The notes beneath the pieces were generated by a model. The model had not been told where the DNA came from and made no database searches. It saw only the letters and a list, made by a program, of their open reading frames with translations. A stretch of DNA of 31,037 nt, from contig DHGW01000081.1 in assembly GCA_002402965.1 (NCBI GenBank), forward strand, positions 1 to 31,037. The letters run 5' to 3'. Shown piece by piece: positions 16,988 to 25,274 of this stretch (position 1 is its first letter; every line of letters starts with the position of its first letter). The position numbers and the translations under genes are program-made. The DNA is from Bacteroidales bacterium UBA4788. GTDB taxonomy: Bacteria; Bacteroidota; Bacteroidia; Bacteroidales; VadinHA17.

Positions 16988-19229
16988 AAAGGCTCATCAG
17001 GACCCTCTCTGGTGTCAGTGGTGCCTGGTAGTCAGGTTTCCATGAGGGATTGAACGATCTGATGGCATTGTGCAGGGCGAAATATGCACCGATACCGTAC
17101 ATGAACGGCGGTTCGCCGATGGCTTTTGATTTAAGGAGGGCCAGCCCCGGCCCTTCTGTCTTAAGCGCCCGGAACTCGAGTATCTCAGGGGCGAAGTATA
17201 TATCAGGAACCTTATAGGTAGAGAGGCTGTCTGAAAGCATTTTCCCTTCATTGTCAAAGAGTACCTCCTCCATCGTCATCCACCCTATGCCCTGCAACAC
17301 GCCACCCTCCATCTGTCCCCTGTCGATGTCCGGATTAAGGTTGTTCCCGAAGTCGTGCACGATGAGCACCTTTTCAATCCTGTAAATTCCCCTGAGGCAG
17401 TCGAGCACCACTGTGACAACCGCAGTGCCATAGACATGATATGCAAACGGATGTCCCTTCTCCTTCGATTTGTCAAAGAAGATCTCCGGGGTTGCGTAAT
17501 GGCCGTTCTCTGTGAGGGCGATTCTCATGAGGAAGGCTTCACGTATAAGCTTTTCCCATGTCATATCCGTCGGTGCACCGTTCCTGAATACCTTCTCTTC
17601 ATGTAAGGTTATTTCTTCTGTGCTGCAGCCGAGCGAAATTGCTGCTGCTCCTTTCAGTCTCTCAATCAGCTTATTGCATGCAATGAGAAGAGCATTGCCG
17701 TTCAGGTCGGCACCAGTGCTGGCGGCTGTGGGTGATGTATTGGCCACCCGCGTTGTGTTTGTTGATTCGATCTTTATCCTGCCCTGATCAACCGAGAATG
17801 CACCCGCTGCAACCTTTGCAAGCTTGGCGTTGACTCCCTGCCCCATCTCCACCGCCCCGGTGCTTATGCCTATACTTCCGTCCTGGTAGATGTGCACCAG
17901 TGCACGGGCATGGTTCATTGTAGTGTTGGTGAAGGAGATGCCGAAACAGACAGGCATCAGGGCCATGCCCTTACGGTAGATGGAGTTACTGCGATTGAAT
18001 TCGGCTATCTCATTTTCAATCTGCTCAATCTTAAATTCCCTGTCGAGTTCCATATAGCATTTACCGATGTTCACATCAAGGGCCACCTGGCCATACTGGA
18101 ACAGATCATTGTCCTTAAGGAAGTTTGCCTTCTGGATCATACGGGCCGGGACATTCAGCTCCTCAGCTGCCTTTGCAATTGCGGCTTCGATCACGAACAT
18201 GCCCTGGGGTGCGCCGAAGCCTCTGAAGGCGGTGTTGGGAGGCAGATTGGTACGGCAGCTGTGAACGGTAACCTCGGAGTTGGGAATGAAGTATGCATTT
18301 GTCGAGTGGAACAGCGTGCGTTCCATTATGGCAGGAGAGAGGTCTGCCGCAGCACCGCCATTCTGATAGAGCACTGCACTGTAAGCCTTTATCCTGTAAT
18401 CCTTTGTCAGTCCAATCCGGAAATCGGCACTGTAGGGGTGTCGCTTGCCGGTCATGCGCATATCGTCACCGCGGCTGAGGGTGATCTTCACAGGTCGCTG
18501 CAGCAGCAATGATGACAGGGCAGCCATCACCGCCACGAAGGTGGCCTGGTCTTCTTTGCCGCCAAAGGCCCCTCCCAGTCGTGCCACATCCACCTCCACA
18601 CGGTTCATTGGGAGTGACAGTACCCTGGCAGCTATCCTCTGGACGAGCGTCGGACTCTGCGTGGATGAGTGTATCCTGATGGAGCCGTTATCCACCGGAT
18701 AGGAGTAGGCTCCCTGGGTCTCAAGATAAAGGTGCTCCTGTGCGCCACAGTCGGCCCTGCCTTCCACGATATAATCACATTCGTTCCATGCAGCTGAAAT
18801 GTCACCCATTCTGAATGTGCGCGAGGGGATGAGGAGATGCCCCTTCTCCTTTGCCAGGCGCGGGTCAGTTACAGGTTCCTGCTCGTTTATCCCGATTTTG
18901 ATAAGCTTCACTGCTTTTCTTGCAGCATGCTCGCTGTCAGCAACAACAAGCGCCACCGGCTGGCCCCGGTAATGCACCTCATCCCCGGCAAAGAGAGTCT
19001 CGTCAGATATGATTCCTCCAATATCATTCTTCCCGGGGATATCACTTTGGGTAAAAATCCTTTGGACACCGGTTATGGCGAGAGCCGCAGAAAGATCAAG
19101 GCCTGCTATCTTCCCGCGAGCAGATGGTGAACCGAAGATGACTCCGTAAAGGGTGTTCTTCAGAACCGGTATATCATCAAGGTACTGTGATCTCCCGGTC
19201 GCATGGTTTATTGCCTCCTGGTTGTTCAT
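16974..19229 (-). CDS. Xanthine dehydrogenase, molybdopterin-binding subunit
   Basis: A 751-residue molybdopterin subunit, the usual length for a free-standing XDH large subunit. The family's active-site elements are all present: Glu165 in CGAQEHLYLET (equivalent of the substrate-binding Glu in bovine XDH), GGAFGGKE (219-226), Arg336 in AFRGFGAPQ, Gln464 in EMGQG, and catalytic Glu706 in KAIGEPP. Keeping both the Glu and Arg that hold xanthine supports a purine substrate. It would pair with the 2Fe-2S/FAD subunit encoded immediately upstream: the two genes overlap by 4 nt (ATGA type). Its 3' end overlaps ygfK by 14 nt. Cytoplasmic. It corresponds functionally to E. coli XdhA (XdhB in other naming schemes), so I give no symbol. 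Confidence 0.93.
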   Translation of the reverse strand: MNNQEAINHATGRSQYLDDIPVLKNTLYGVIFGSPSARGKIAGLDLSAALAITGVQRIFTQSDIPGKNDIGGIISDETLFAGDEVHYRGQPVALVVADSEHAARKAVKLIKIGINEQEPVTDPRLAKEKGHLLIPSRTFRMGDISAAWNECDYIVEGRADCGAQEHLYLETQGAYSYPVDNGSIRIHSSTQSPTLVQRIAARVLSLPMNRVEVDVARLGGAFGGKEDQATFVAVMAALSSLLLQRPVKITLSRGDDMRMTGKRHPYSADFRIGLTKDYRIKAYSAVLYQNGGAAADLSPAIMERTLFHSTNAYFIPNSEVTVHSCRTNLPPNTAFRGFGAPQGMFVIEAAIAKAAEELNVPARMIQKANFLKDNDLFQYGQVALDVNIGKCYMELDREFKIEQIENEIAEFNRSNSIYRKGMALMPVCFGISFTNTTMNHARALVHIYQDGSIGISTGAVEMGQGVNAKLAKVAAGAFSVDQGRIKIESTNTTRVANTSPTAASTGADLNGNALLIACNKLIERLKGAAAISLGCSTEEITLHEEKVFRNGAPTDMTWEKLIREAFLMRIALTENGHYATPEIFFDKSKEKGHPFAYHVYGTAVVTVVLDCLRGIYRIEKVLIVHDFGNNLNPDIDRGQMEGGVLQGIGWMTMEEVLFDNEGKMLSDSLSTYKVPDIYFAPEILEFRALKTEGPGLALLKSKAIGEPPFMYGIGAYFALHNAIRSFNPSWKPDYQAPLTPERVLMSLYDKK

Positions 19230-20671
19230 AGCTGCCCGATGTCAGGTTTTATCTTGTCAGGAAACAGCTTCATGAAGTGTGCAATAAGCAACTGACGCAG
19301 AAGCAGTCTCTTGTACCCCTCACTGCCCCTGGCGTCGCTGATGGGAGATGCTTCTTCCTGCATTATTTCATTTGCCAGCATCAGGCTCTCTGCGGAGACA
19401 GGCCGGCCTGTCAGAAAGGCACTTGTTTGCCTCATGTACAGAGGAACCGGGCCCACGCCGCCGGCAGAGAGATGGCATTCAGCAATGGTATCTCCTGCCA
19501 TTCGAAGCTGTATTGCGCTGTTCACACTGGCTATGTCAAGGTGGGTCCTGCGGCTCACCTTTTCAAAGCTGAAGAGCGCCGATGCAGGATTGTATTCAAA
19601 GGAGACACTCCTTATGAATTCCTCAGGGGAGAGATCGAGCTTTTTGTAACCCAGGAAGAGATCACGCAGGGGCAGTATCCTGGTTTTCAGGTCCCCCTCA
19701 ATAGTCACGTCGGCATTGAGCGCCAGGAGTATTATGGAAATGTCTCCAATGGGAGAGGCGTTGACTATGTTTCCGGCTACGGTGGCCATGTTCCTTACGT
19801 GTTCGGATGCTATAAGGCGGATGCAGGAGGAGATCTCCGGAAAATAGTGATTAAGTGTTTCCGATTCTCCTGCTTCGCTGATGGTTACAGATGCTCCGAT
19901 AACGCATCTTCCGGCTTCGGTTTTTATCCCCTTCAGGTCTTTTCTTTCACTTAATGTGACTATTCCCGATTCCGCAAGGGCGTCCGCCTTCTGCACCATA
20001 AGGTCTGTGCCCCCCGCAATTCTCAATCTCATTCCGTGCTCCTCCGGGTGTTTTCCGTGTTTTGTGTGTTCCGCTTGTTCCGGAGGTGGCTCGGTTGCCT
20101 GGATTATCGCAAGTCTTTCCGGTATTGCCAGGAAGTATTCAGGCAACTGTTTCCGTTCAATAAGCCATCTTACCGGGTCGGTTATCTCCTTGTCACCGAG
20201 GAATGCCGAAATGGCTTCTGCCGCTCTTTCGATCGATTTATAGCCCGTGCACCTGCATATATTACCGCCTGTCGATGCAATTGCGGAATCCCTGGTTGTT
20301 TTCCTGTATGAGGTGCTCTCCGCCACAAGGGACATCACTACACCCGGGGTGCAGAATCCGCACTGGATGGCCCCCTGGTCTGCCATTGCCTGCTGTATGT
20401 GCGACAGATGACCGGTATTGATGCCCTCAATGGTGACAATATGCTTTCCGTGTGCATTACCGAGCGGCATAAGGCATGAGACAGCGCTCCTGTAGATGAC
20501 GGTGTTTCCTGTCAGGGTGCCGGCAAGGACGGTGCACGCTCCGCAGTCGCCCTCACGACATCCGGTCTTGGTGCCGGTAAGTCCCATGTCATACCTTATG
20601 AAATCGAGCAGCGATGACCCCGTAGGTTTGGCGGTGCTGACCTGCTCATTGTTAAGGATGAATGTTACCAT
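19226..20671 (-). CDS. Xanthine dehydrogenase, fused 2Fe-2S and FAD subunit
   Basis: Starting at the ATG at 20671 gives 481 residues; a TTG two codons upstream is possible but less likely. Residues 1-155 hold two 2Fe-2S centres: Cys38/43/46/66 (GCREGDCGACTV) and Cys104/107/139/141 (CGFC, CRC). Residues ~210-375 form the FAD-binding domain (LRIAGGTDLMVQ; ATVAGNIVNASPIGD), followed by the C-terminal CO-dehydrogenase-flavoprotein-like domain (~380-481). E. coli splits these functions between XdhC and XdhB; here they are one chain, as in XDH small subunits of other bacteria. The linker before the FAD domain has an unusual His/Glu/Lys-rich stretch (EHTKHGKHPEEHG). It is the first gene of the seven-gene operon and transfers electrons from the molybdenum subunit to NAD+ or another acceptor. 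Confidence 0.92.
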   Translation of the reverse strand: MVTFILNNEQVSTAKPTGSSLLDFIRYDMGLTGTKTGCREGDCGACTVLAGTLTGNTVIYRSAVSCLMPLGNAHGKHIVTIEGINTGHLSHIQQAMADQGAIQCGFCTPGVVMSLVAESTSYRKTTRDSAIASTGGNICRCTGYKSIERAAEAISAFLGDKEITDPVRWLIERKQLPEYFLAIPERLAIIQATEPPPEQAEHTKHGKHPEEHGMRLRIAGGTDLMVQKADALAESGIVTLSERKDLKGIKTEAGRCVIGASVTISEAGESETLNHYFPEISSCIRLIASEHVRNMATVAGNIVNASPIGDISIILLALNADVTIEGDLKTRILPLRDLFLGYKKLDLSPEEFIRSVSFEYNPASALFSFEKVSRRTHLDIASVNSAIQLRMAGDTIAECHLSAGGVGPVPLYMRQTSAFLTGRPVSAESLMLANEIMQEEASPISDARGSEGYKRLLLRQLLIAHFMKLFPDKIKPDIGQL

Positions 20672-20674
20672 ACA

Positions 20675-20682
20675 CAAATATA
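20675..20682 (-). promoter_or_regulatory. Candidate -7 element (TATATTTG) for the minus-strand purine operon
   Basis: On the minus strand TATATTTG fits TAnnTTTG exactly and ends only 3 nt before the ATG at 20671. If used, transcription would begin at or next to the start codon (leaderless message). No clear TTG at the -33 spacing. A real promoter could instead lie further upstream within the same 62-nt gap. Confidence 0.35.
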
Positions 20683-20701
20683 ATTCAAACGGGATTTATT
20701 C

Positions 20702-20709
20702 TAACTTTG
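20702..20709 (+). promoter_or_regulatory. Candidate -7 element (TAACTTTG) for ygeY-ygeW
   Basis: TAACTTTG fits TAnnTTTG exactly and lies 24 nt before the ygeY ATG, giving a predicted leader of roughly 15-20 nt that contains AAAAGG as a possible ribosome site. The -33 TTG is not evident. The element sits 19 nt from the opposing TATATTTG, so the two divergent promoters would share one regulatory region. Confidence 0.45.
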
Positions 20710-20733
20710 ATTTCCTTCATATAAAAAGGTATT

Positions 20734-21927
20734 ATGGAAAATATATATCAGAAAATCAATGACCTCTCGGGAAAATACAGGTATTATACCGCGAACAATC
20801 TCTCAAAGCTTGTAAAGATCAAATCCTTAACCTCCGGGGAAAAGGATGTGCAGCTTGAGCTGAAGCGCCAGATGGAAGAGGCGGGCTTTGATGAGGTTTT
20901 CATTGACGGACTGGGCAATGTCATCGGAAGAATAGGAAACGGGAAGAAGATTCTGGCCATTGACGGTCATATGGATACCGTTGACCTTGGGGCATCAGGT
21001 AACTGGAGCTTTGATCCGCTTGGCGGTGAGATACGCGACGGGTTTGTTCACGGTCGCGGATCTGTTGACCAGAAGGGTGGGCCCGCGGCGTTTGTAACAG
21101 CCGGGAGGATACTCAAGGATCTCGGCTTTGACAGGGACCTTACTGTATATTTCACCGGCAGTGTGATGGAGGAGGACTGTGACGGATTGTGCTGGAAGTA
21201 TATTATTGAAGAGGATAAGATCAAGCCTGATATGGTTGTTATCACAGAGCCAACCAACCTGGGGCTCTATCGTGGTCAGAGAGGAAGGATGGAGATGCAG
21301 GTCCATTTCCATGGCAGGTCATCACACGGGTCCGCCCCGGAGAGGGGGGTGAACGCCATCTACATGGCTTCACGGGCAGCCCTGGAGATAGAAAAGCTTA
21401 ACGAAAGACTTGCACCTGACGCATTCCTGGGCAAGGGAAGCATAACCGTAACCGAAATAATCTCGCAAAGTCCTTCGCTCTGCGCCGTCTCCGATTATGC
21501 CCGCATACATCTCGACAGGAGGCTGACAACCGGAGAGACCACGGAGAGCGCCGTCAGCGAGATTGAGGAGCTTGTCAGGGGAATGAATGCGAAGGTTGAG
21601 GTGCTGTCATATTCAGAGAAGGCTTATACAGGGCTGGAGTACGGTATGGACAAATACTATCCCACCTGGACGGTACCGGAAGATCACGAAGCTGTGAAGA
21701 CAGCAATAAAGGCGTTCACCGGACTCTTTGGCAGGAAACCGGTCGTTGACAAATGGACCTTCTCGACAAACGGGATCATGACATGCGGAACGTACGGCAT
21801 ACCCACGATTGGATTCGGCCCGGGGAACGAGGTGCTGGCCCATGCTCCGGATGAAAAGGTGCCGGTAAGTGATCTCGTGGCAGCATCAGCACTTTATGCT
21901 GCTTTTGTGTTTGAGATAGCCGGGTGA
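20734..21927 (+). CDS. ygeY: YgeY-type M20 metallohydrolase
   Basis: A 397-residue M20/peptidase-T-like enzyme matching YgeY, called a selenium-metabolism-linked hydrolase. Binuclear metal-site residues are clear: His79/Asp81 (GHMDTVD), bridging Asp112 (GRGSVDQKGG), Glu146-Glu147 (VMEEDCDG; general base and ligand), Glu172 (ITEPT) and His370 (LAHAPDEKV). The central lid domain (~185-290, start GQRGRMEMQVHFHG) is intact. M20 relatives remove acyl, carbamoyl or amino-acid groups from amines (compare ArgE, DapE, hydantoin-derived N-carbamoylases), so hydrolysis of an open-chain purine-derived amide or ureido compound is a reasonable reading. It is divergent from the XDH operon over a 62-nt gap and 29 nt upstream of ygeW, indicating a two-gene transcript. 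Confidence 0.93.
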   Translation: MENIYQKINDLSGKYRYYTANNLSKLVKIKSLTSGEKDVQLELKRQMEEAGFDEVFIDGLGNVIGRIGNGKKILAIDGHMDTVDLGASGNWSFDPLGGEIRDGFVHGRGSVDQKGGPAAFVTAGRILKDLGFDRDLTVYFTGSVMEEDCDGLCWKYIIEEDKIKPDMVVITEPTNLGLYRGQRGRMEMQVHFHGRSSHGSAPERGVNAIYMASRAALEIEKLNERLAPDAFLGKGSITVTEIISQSPSLCAVSDYARIHLDRRLTTGETTESAVSEIEELVRGMNAKVEVLSYSEKAYTGLEYGMDKYYPTWTVPEDHEAVKTAIKAFTGLFGRKPVVDKWTFSTNGIMTCGTYGIPTIGFGPGNEVLAHAPDEKVPVSDLVAASALYAAFVFEIAG

Positions 21928-21956
21928 TGCCGTGCATAAGTCTGTTTAACAGTTAA

Positions 21957-23177
21957 ATGCATTATATGATAATGGATAAGGACCAGAGGGATCTGGAAAA
22001 GAGGATTGATGGCATCAAACAGCTGAAACCATCATTGTACGGGCATGATTTCCTTCTTACATGGGAAAAGGAAGAAGAAGACCTGCGGACAATTATCGAA
22101 GTGGCATCGGTGCTGAAGGAGATGCGCGCAGCCAACATTTCGCCAAAAGTGTTTGATTCAGGACTGGCGATTTCGAACTTCCGCGACAACTCCACACGTA
22201 CCCGATTCTCGTTTGCCTCGGCAAGCAATCTGCTCGGGCTGGCAGTGCAGGATCTTGATGAGCAGAAGTCGCAGATAGCCCACGGTGAGACAGTACGCGA
22301 AACGGCAAACATGATCTCCTTCCTCTCAGATTTCATTGGAATACGTGATGATATTTTCCTCGGGGAGGGGAATAAATATATGCGTGAGGTTGGCGCTGCC
22401 CTTGATGATGGTTTTGAAAATGGCGTGTTGCCGGTGCGTCCGGGTATAATAAACCTGCAGTGCGACATGGATCATCCTACTCAGTCAATGGCCGACATGA
22501 TGCATTTAATCTCTGTTTTCGGGTCTGCTGAGAACCTCAAAGGTAAAAAGCTGGTTATGAGCTGGGCCTATTCACCAAGCTATGGCAAGCCGATGTCGGT
22601 GCCACAGGGGATAATTGCGCTGATGTCACGGTTCGGGATGAACATAGAGCTGGCATATCCCGAAGGGTATGACCTTATCCCTGAGATAGTTGAGATTGCC
22701 GTGAAAAACACCGGCGCCAGTGGAGGATCTTTCCGTGTGAGCCACTCGATGGAAGAGTCGATGAGGGATGCGGATATCGTTTATCCCAAGAGCTGGGCGC
22801 CGTACCATATAATGCAGGCGAGGACAGAGCTGCTGCGTAAGGCCGACAAGGAAGGATTGAAAGAGCTTGAAAAGAGTTGCCTTGCAAACAACGCGAAATT
22901 CAAGGACTGGGAGTTTGATGATGATAAACTGAAGCTGACAAAGAACGGCAGTGCCCTGTATATGCACTGCCTGCCGGCTGACATCAGCGGTGTGTCATGC
23001 GACAGGGGGGAGGTCAGTGCCGCAGCCTTTGAACGATACAGGGTTGAGACCTACAGGGAGGCAGGATTCAAGCCGTATGTCATTGCGGCGATGATGCTTA
23101 CCAACAGATTTGAGAATCCGGGTGAAATACTGTCAGGGATAATGCGGCGGAACCGCAGGCGAGTCGGAACAGAATGA
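21957..23177 (+). CDS. ygeW: YgeW-type knotted carbamoyltransferase
   Basis: A 406-residue protein that aligns along nearly its whole length with E. coli YgeW. The carbamoyl-phosphate loop is Ser79-Thr-Arg-Thr-Arg83 (DNSTRTRFSFAS). Other landmarks are KSQIAHGETVRETANMIS, the second domain motif TQSMADMMHL, WAYSPSYGKPMSVPQG, and the conserved HCLPADISG (His337-Cys-Leu-Pro). YgeW belongs to the aspartate/ornithine carbamoyltransferase fold with a deep knot, but its substrate is not ornithine. In purine catabolism it is expected to run as a phosphorolytic enzyme on a ureido compound, yielding carbamoyl phosphate for ATP formation by carbamate kinase; no such kinase is in this window. In-frame ATGs at 21957, 21966 and 21972 are all plausible starts; the family alignment does not decide among them. 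Confidence 0.95.
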   Translation: MHYMIMDKDQRDLEKRIDGIKQLKPSLYGHDFLLTWEKEEEDLRTIIEVASVLKEMRAANISPKVFDSGLAISNFRDNSTRTRFSFASASNLLGLAVQDLDEQKSQIAHGETVRETANMISFLSDFIGIRDDIFLGEGNKYMREVGAALDDGFENGVLPVRPGIINLQCDMDHPTQSMADMMHLISVFGSAENLKGKKLVMSWAYSPSYGKPMSVPQGIIALMSRFGMNIELAYPEGYDLIPEIVEIAVKNTGASGGSFRVSHSMEESMRDADIVYPKSWAPYHIMQARTELLRKADKEGLKELEKSCLANNAKFKDWEFDDDKLKLTKNGSALYMHCLPADISGVSCDRGEVSAAAFERYRVETYREAGFKPYVIAAMMLTNRFENPGEILSGIMRRNRRRVGTE

Positions 23178-23251
23178 CAGGATAGAGGTGATTGTCCGGA
23201 CTGCTGGTCATGTTTAACAATGCTTGCCAGCCTGATTTCCTCAGTTATCTT

Positions 23252-24619
23252 TTAAACTGGACGTGTCAGGAATCGTCCGCGAGTTGTGCCGGATGCCAGT
23301 TCCCCGTTTTCAACCACCACTCTACCTCCCTTGACTACATATTCAGCACGGCCTCTTACCGGCATATCCTCGTATATGTTGATATCACAATTCATCTTGT
23401 GTCTCCGGGCCGATATAATATCCTCCGCATCAGGATTCCATATTACCAGGTCAGCGTCTGAACCTTCCACAATTCTTCCTTTACTTTGGTGCAAGCCAAA
23501 GATCCGTGCAGGCGCTGCAGATATTAAATTAGCTATCTGGTTAAAATTTAACCTTTTGGTTAACAATCCGTATGTATAAAGCAGCTGCAGTCTGTGTTCA
23601 ACACCTCCTGCACCGCCTGGTATCTTTCTGGAGTCTTCTAGACCTGCTTTCTTCTGTTCCATGGTAAAGGGACAGTGGTCGGTGCCGACTGTATCCAGGG
23701 TGCCGTCGGCGAGTGCCTCCCAGATTGCCCGGTTGTCTTCGGTTGTTCTGAGGGGCGGGCTCATGACATATGGGGCGGTCTGGGCGAATGTTCCCGTGTA
23801 TTTTGATTCATCCAGCAGGAGGTACTGGGGGCAGGTCTCAGCAAATACGGGCTGTTTTTTCAGCTTGGTTTGCCTGATGTGCTTTAAGGATTCCTTTGAT
23901 GAGACGTGAACGATATAGAGCGGGCAGTCAGCTCTCATTGCCAGCTCGATCGCTTTCTTCACTGCTGACGCTTCCAGCTCTGCCGGTCTGGACAGGGCGT
24001 GAAAGAGAGGAGTTAGTTGTCCGTTCCGGTAGTAGTTGTCCCGCAGTTTTTCAATCCTGTCTCCATCCTCGCAGTGTACGGTTACAATGCCGCCTGCCTT
24101 GCCAACCGCCCTCATTACCTTAAGAAGATTGTCGTCATCAAGACCTATTGTCTTCTTATACGCCATGTATACCTTGAATGAGGTAACACCCATTCTGATG
24201 CATTCACTGATCTCATCTGCGGTGCTGTTTCTCCAATCAACGGGACTGACGTGGAAGGAGTAATCGGCAATTGAGTTTTCAGCCTCCCGCAATCTCTTCT
24301 CCAGTGCATAAGGGAGTGCTTCCCCCCTGCCGGGTGTCACAAAATCGATAAGTGTTGTAGTTCCGCCGAAGAGGGCGGCGCGGCTTCCTGAAAGGAAATC
24401 ATCAGATGAGTAACCGGCAGGAGTGGGAAGGTGCATGTGAACATGAGGGTCAACCCCGCCTGGAAGGATATACATCCCTGTTGCGTCAATCACCCTGTCT
24501 GTCTCGGAATCTGCAGTGAAATGTCCGATGCGGGAGATTCTGCCCTCCATGGTCAGTATATCTGCCCGTATGGTATCTGCAGATCTGACAAGTATGCCGT
24601 TTTTGATTAGTATGCTCAT
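23252..24619 (-). CDS. hyuA: Hydantoinase / dihydropyrimidinase (HyuA, YgeZ-like)
   Basis: A 455-residue cyclic amidohydrolase with all dinuclear-metal residues of the dihydropyrimidinase group: His59/His61 (GVDPHVHMH), the carboxylatable Lys149 (TSFKVYMAYK), His182 (VHCED), His238 (IVHVSS) and Asp314 (GTDHCPF). The glycine-rich FGGTTTLIDF and the substrate-side CPQYLLLD are also present. The family opens five- and six-membered cyclic ureides; the E. coli counterpart YgeZ/HyuA is a D-phenylhydantoinase encoded beside ygeW-ygeX-ygeY. Here the gene is on the opposite strand, converging on ygeW with 74 nt between stops, so it must have its own promoter in the AT-rich region upstream. Probable role: hydrolytic opening of a purine-derived ring in the cytoplasm. 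Confidence 0.93.
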   Translation of the reverse strand: MSILIKNGILVRSADTIRADILTMEGRISRIGHFTADSETDRVIDATGMYILPGGVDPHVHMHLPTPAGYSSDDFLSGSRAALFGGTTTLIDFVTPGRGEALPYALEKRLREAENSIADYSFHVSPVDWRNSTADEISECIRMGVTSFKVYMAYKKTIGLDDDNLLKVMRAVGKAGGIVTVHCEDGDRIEKLRDNYYRNGQLTPLFHALSRPAELEASAVKKAIELAMRADCPLYIVHVSSKESLKHIRQTKLKKQPVFAETCPQYLLLDESKYTGTFAQTAPYVMSPPLRTTEDNRAIWEALADGTLDTVGTDHCPFTMEQKKAGLEDSRKIPGGAGGVEHRLQLLYTYGLLTKRLNFNQIANLISAAPARIFGLHQSKGRIVEGSDADLVIWNPDAEDIISARRHKMNCDINIYEDMPVRGRAEYVVKGGRVVVENGELASGTTRGRFLTRPV

Positions 24620-25274
24620 CCCGGGTTGGCATGGTGTTTCTACCGTAAAGTAATGAAATTAAATTGTGAAGTGAGATTTGCAATTACAGTCAATCAAATC
24701 GGGGTAATATAATTATTGGTAAAAGAGGTATTTATACTGGACCATTTAATTGAGTACTAACCAGGCTAACAAGGGCGAAGAAATATATCTGTCTCCTCCC
24801 GGATTTGTTTTGACAGGATGTCAGAGAGAACCTCAGATGACAAAGGAGGAGTATGTTCAACTTGTCATTGAGCAGGCGAGGTCTGACTGTCTTGAATCGT
24901 GCGTCAGGTTTTGAGCTTAGCTTATAATGCTTATGTCCAACCATTTCTTATTGAGACAGAACTCAGTCCAAATTATTATGAGACATTTTTTGACATGGGA
25001 GTTTTTCTATCATCCTAAAGTTGATAAAGCATCACTTTTTTTTGATATAGCATTAAAATATTTTGATTATCTATTAAATATCAGGTTGATAGCATAAAGT
25101 TTTTTAACTAATTTTAGGAGAGTTTAAATATCATCAGTCCATTCACAATTTTTAGGATTTTGGGAAAATTATTTACAGCATGACCTTAAGGGATATAATG
25201 GGAGGGTTATATATGTGTTATTACATTCTTGTAAGTAACTCCAAACTTGAAACCTTAAATAACAGCAATCACCT
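24620..25274. other. AT-rich 655-nt stretch without an intact gene
   Basis: This is the longest gene-free stretch in the window. It should contain the hyuA promoter at its left end and that of the T9SS-protein gene at its right, but I found no exact TAnnTTTG element at a useful distance from either. The middle holds short plus-strand ORFs that look like remnants of a gene (separate entry). From about 24950 the sequence is markedly richer in A+T than the purine operon, and this continues through the next two genes. I see no tRNA, hairpin terminator with T-run, or tandem repeat. Confidence 0.5.
24750..25097 (+). pseudogene. Possible decayed protein-coding gene (two or three frames)
   Basis: One frame runs from a TTG at 24750 to a TGA at 24914 (54 residues) and has protein-like composition, including SPPGFVLTGCQ, MTKEEYVQLVIEQA and DCLESCVR. 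A -1 shift near 24905 would continue it with SLAYNAYVQPFLIETEL and SPNYYETFFDM before a stop near 25017. In the first frame a further ORF (24927-25097, 56 residues, with HPKVDKASLFFDIALKYFDY) overlaps it. The plausible residue mix in shifting frames suggests a frameshifted, degenerating gene. I recognise no family, and chance ORFs in AT-rich DNA remain possible. Confidence 0.25.

Noticed and set aside
17892..18512. 206-residue plus-strand ORF opposite the XDH molybdopterin subunit
   Set aside because: Its translation is rich in Cys/His with no domain, and it is antisense to a strongly conserved coding sequence; a shadow of the high-GC third positions.
19277..19954. 225-residue plus-strand ORF opposite the XDH FeS/FAD subunit
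   Set aside because: Antisense to a conserved FAD domain, with no signal, domain or plausible start context.
23178..23251. Bidirectional terminator between ygeW and hyuA (GCTGG...CCAGC)
   Set aside because: A five-pair stem with a long loop and no adjacent T-run on either strand.
24732..24944. 70-residue minus-strand ORF in the AT-rich gap
   Set aside because: Basic, Leu-rich translation without family features; the opposite strand has the more protein-like reading.
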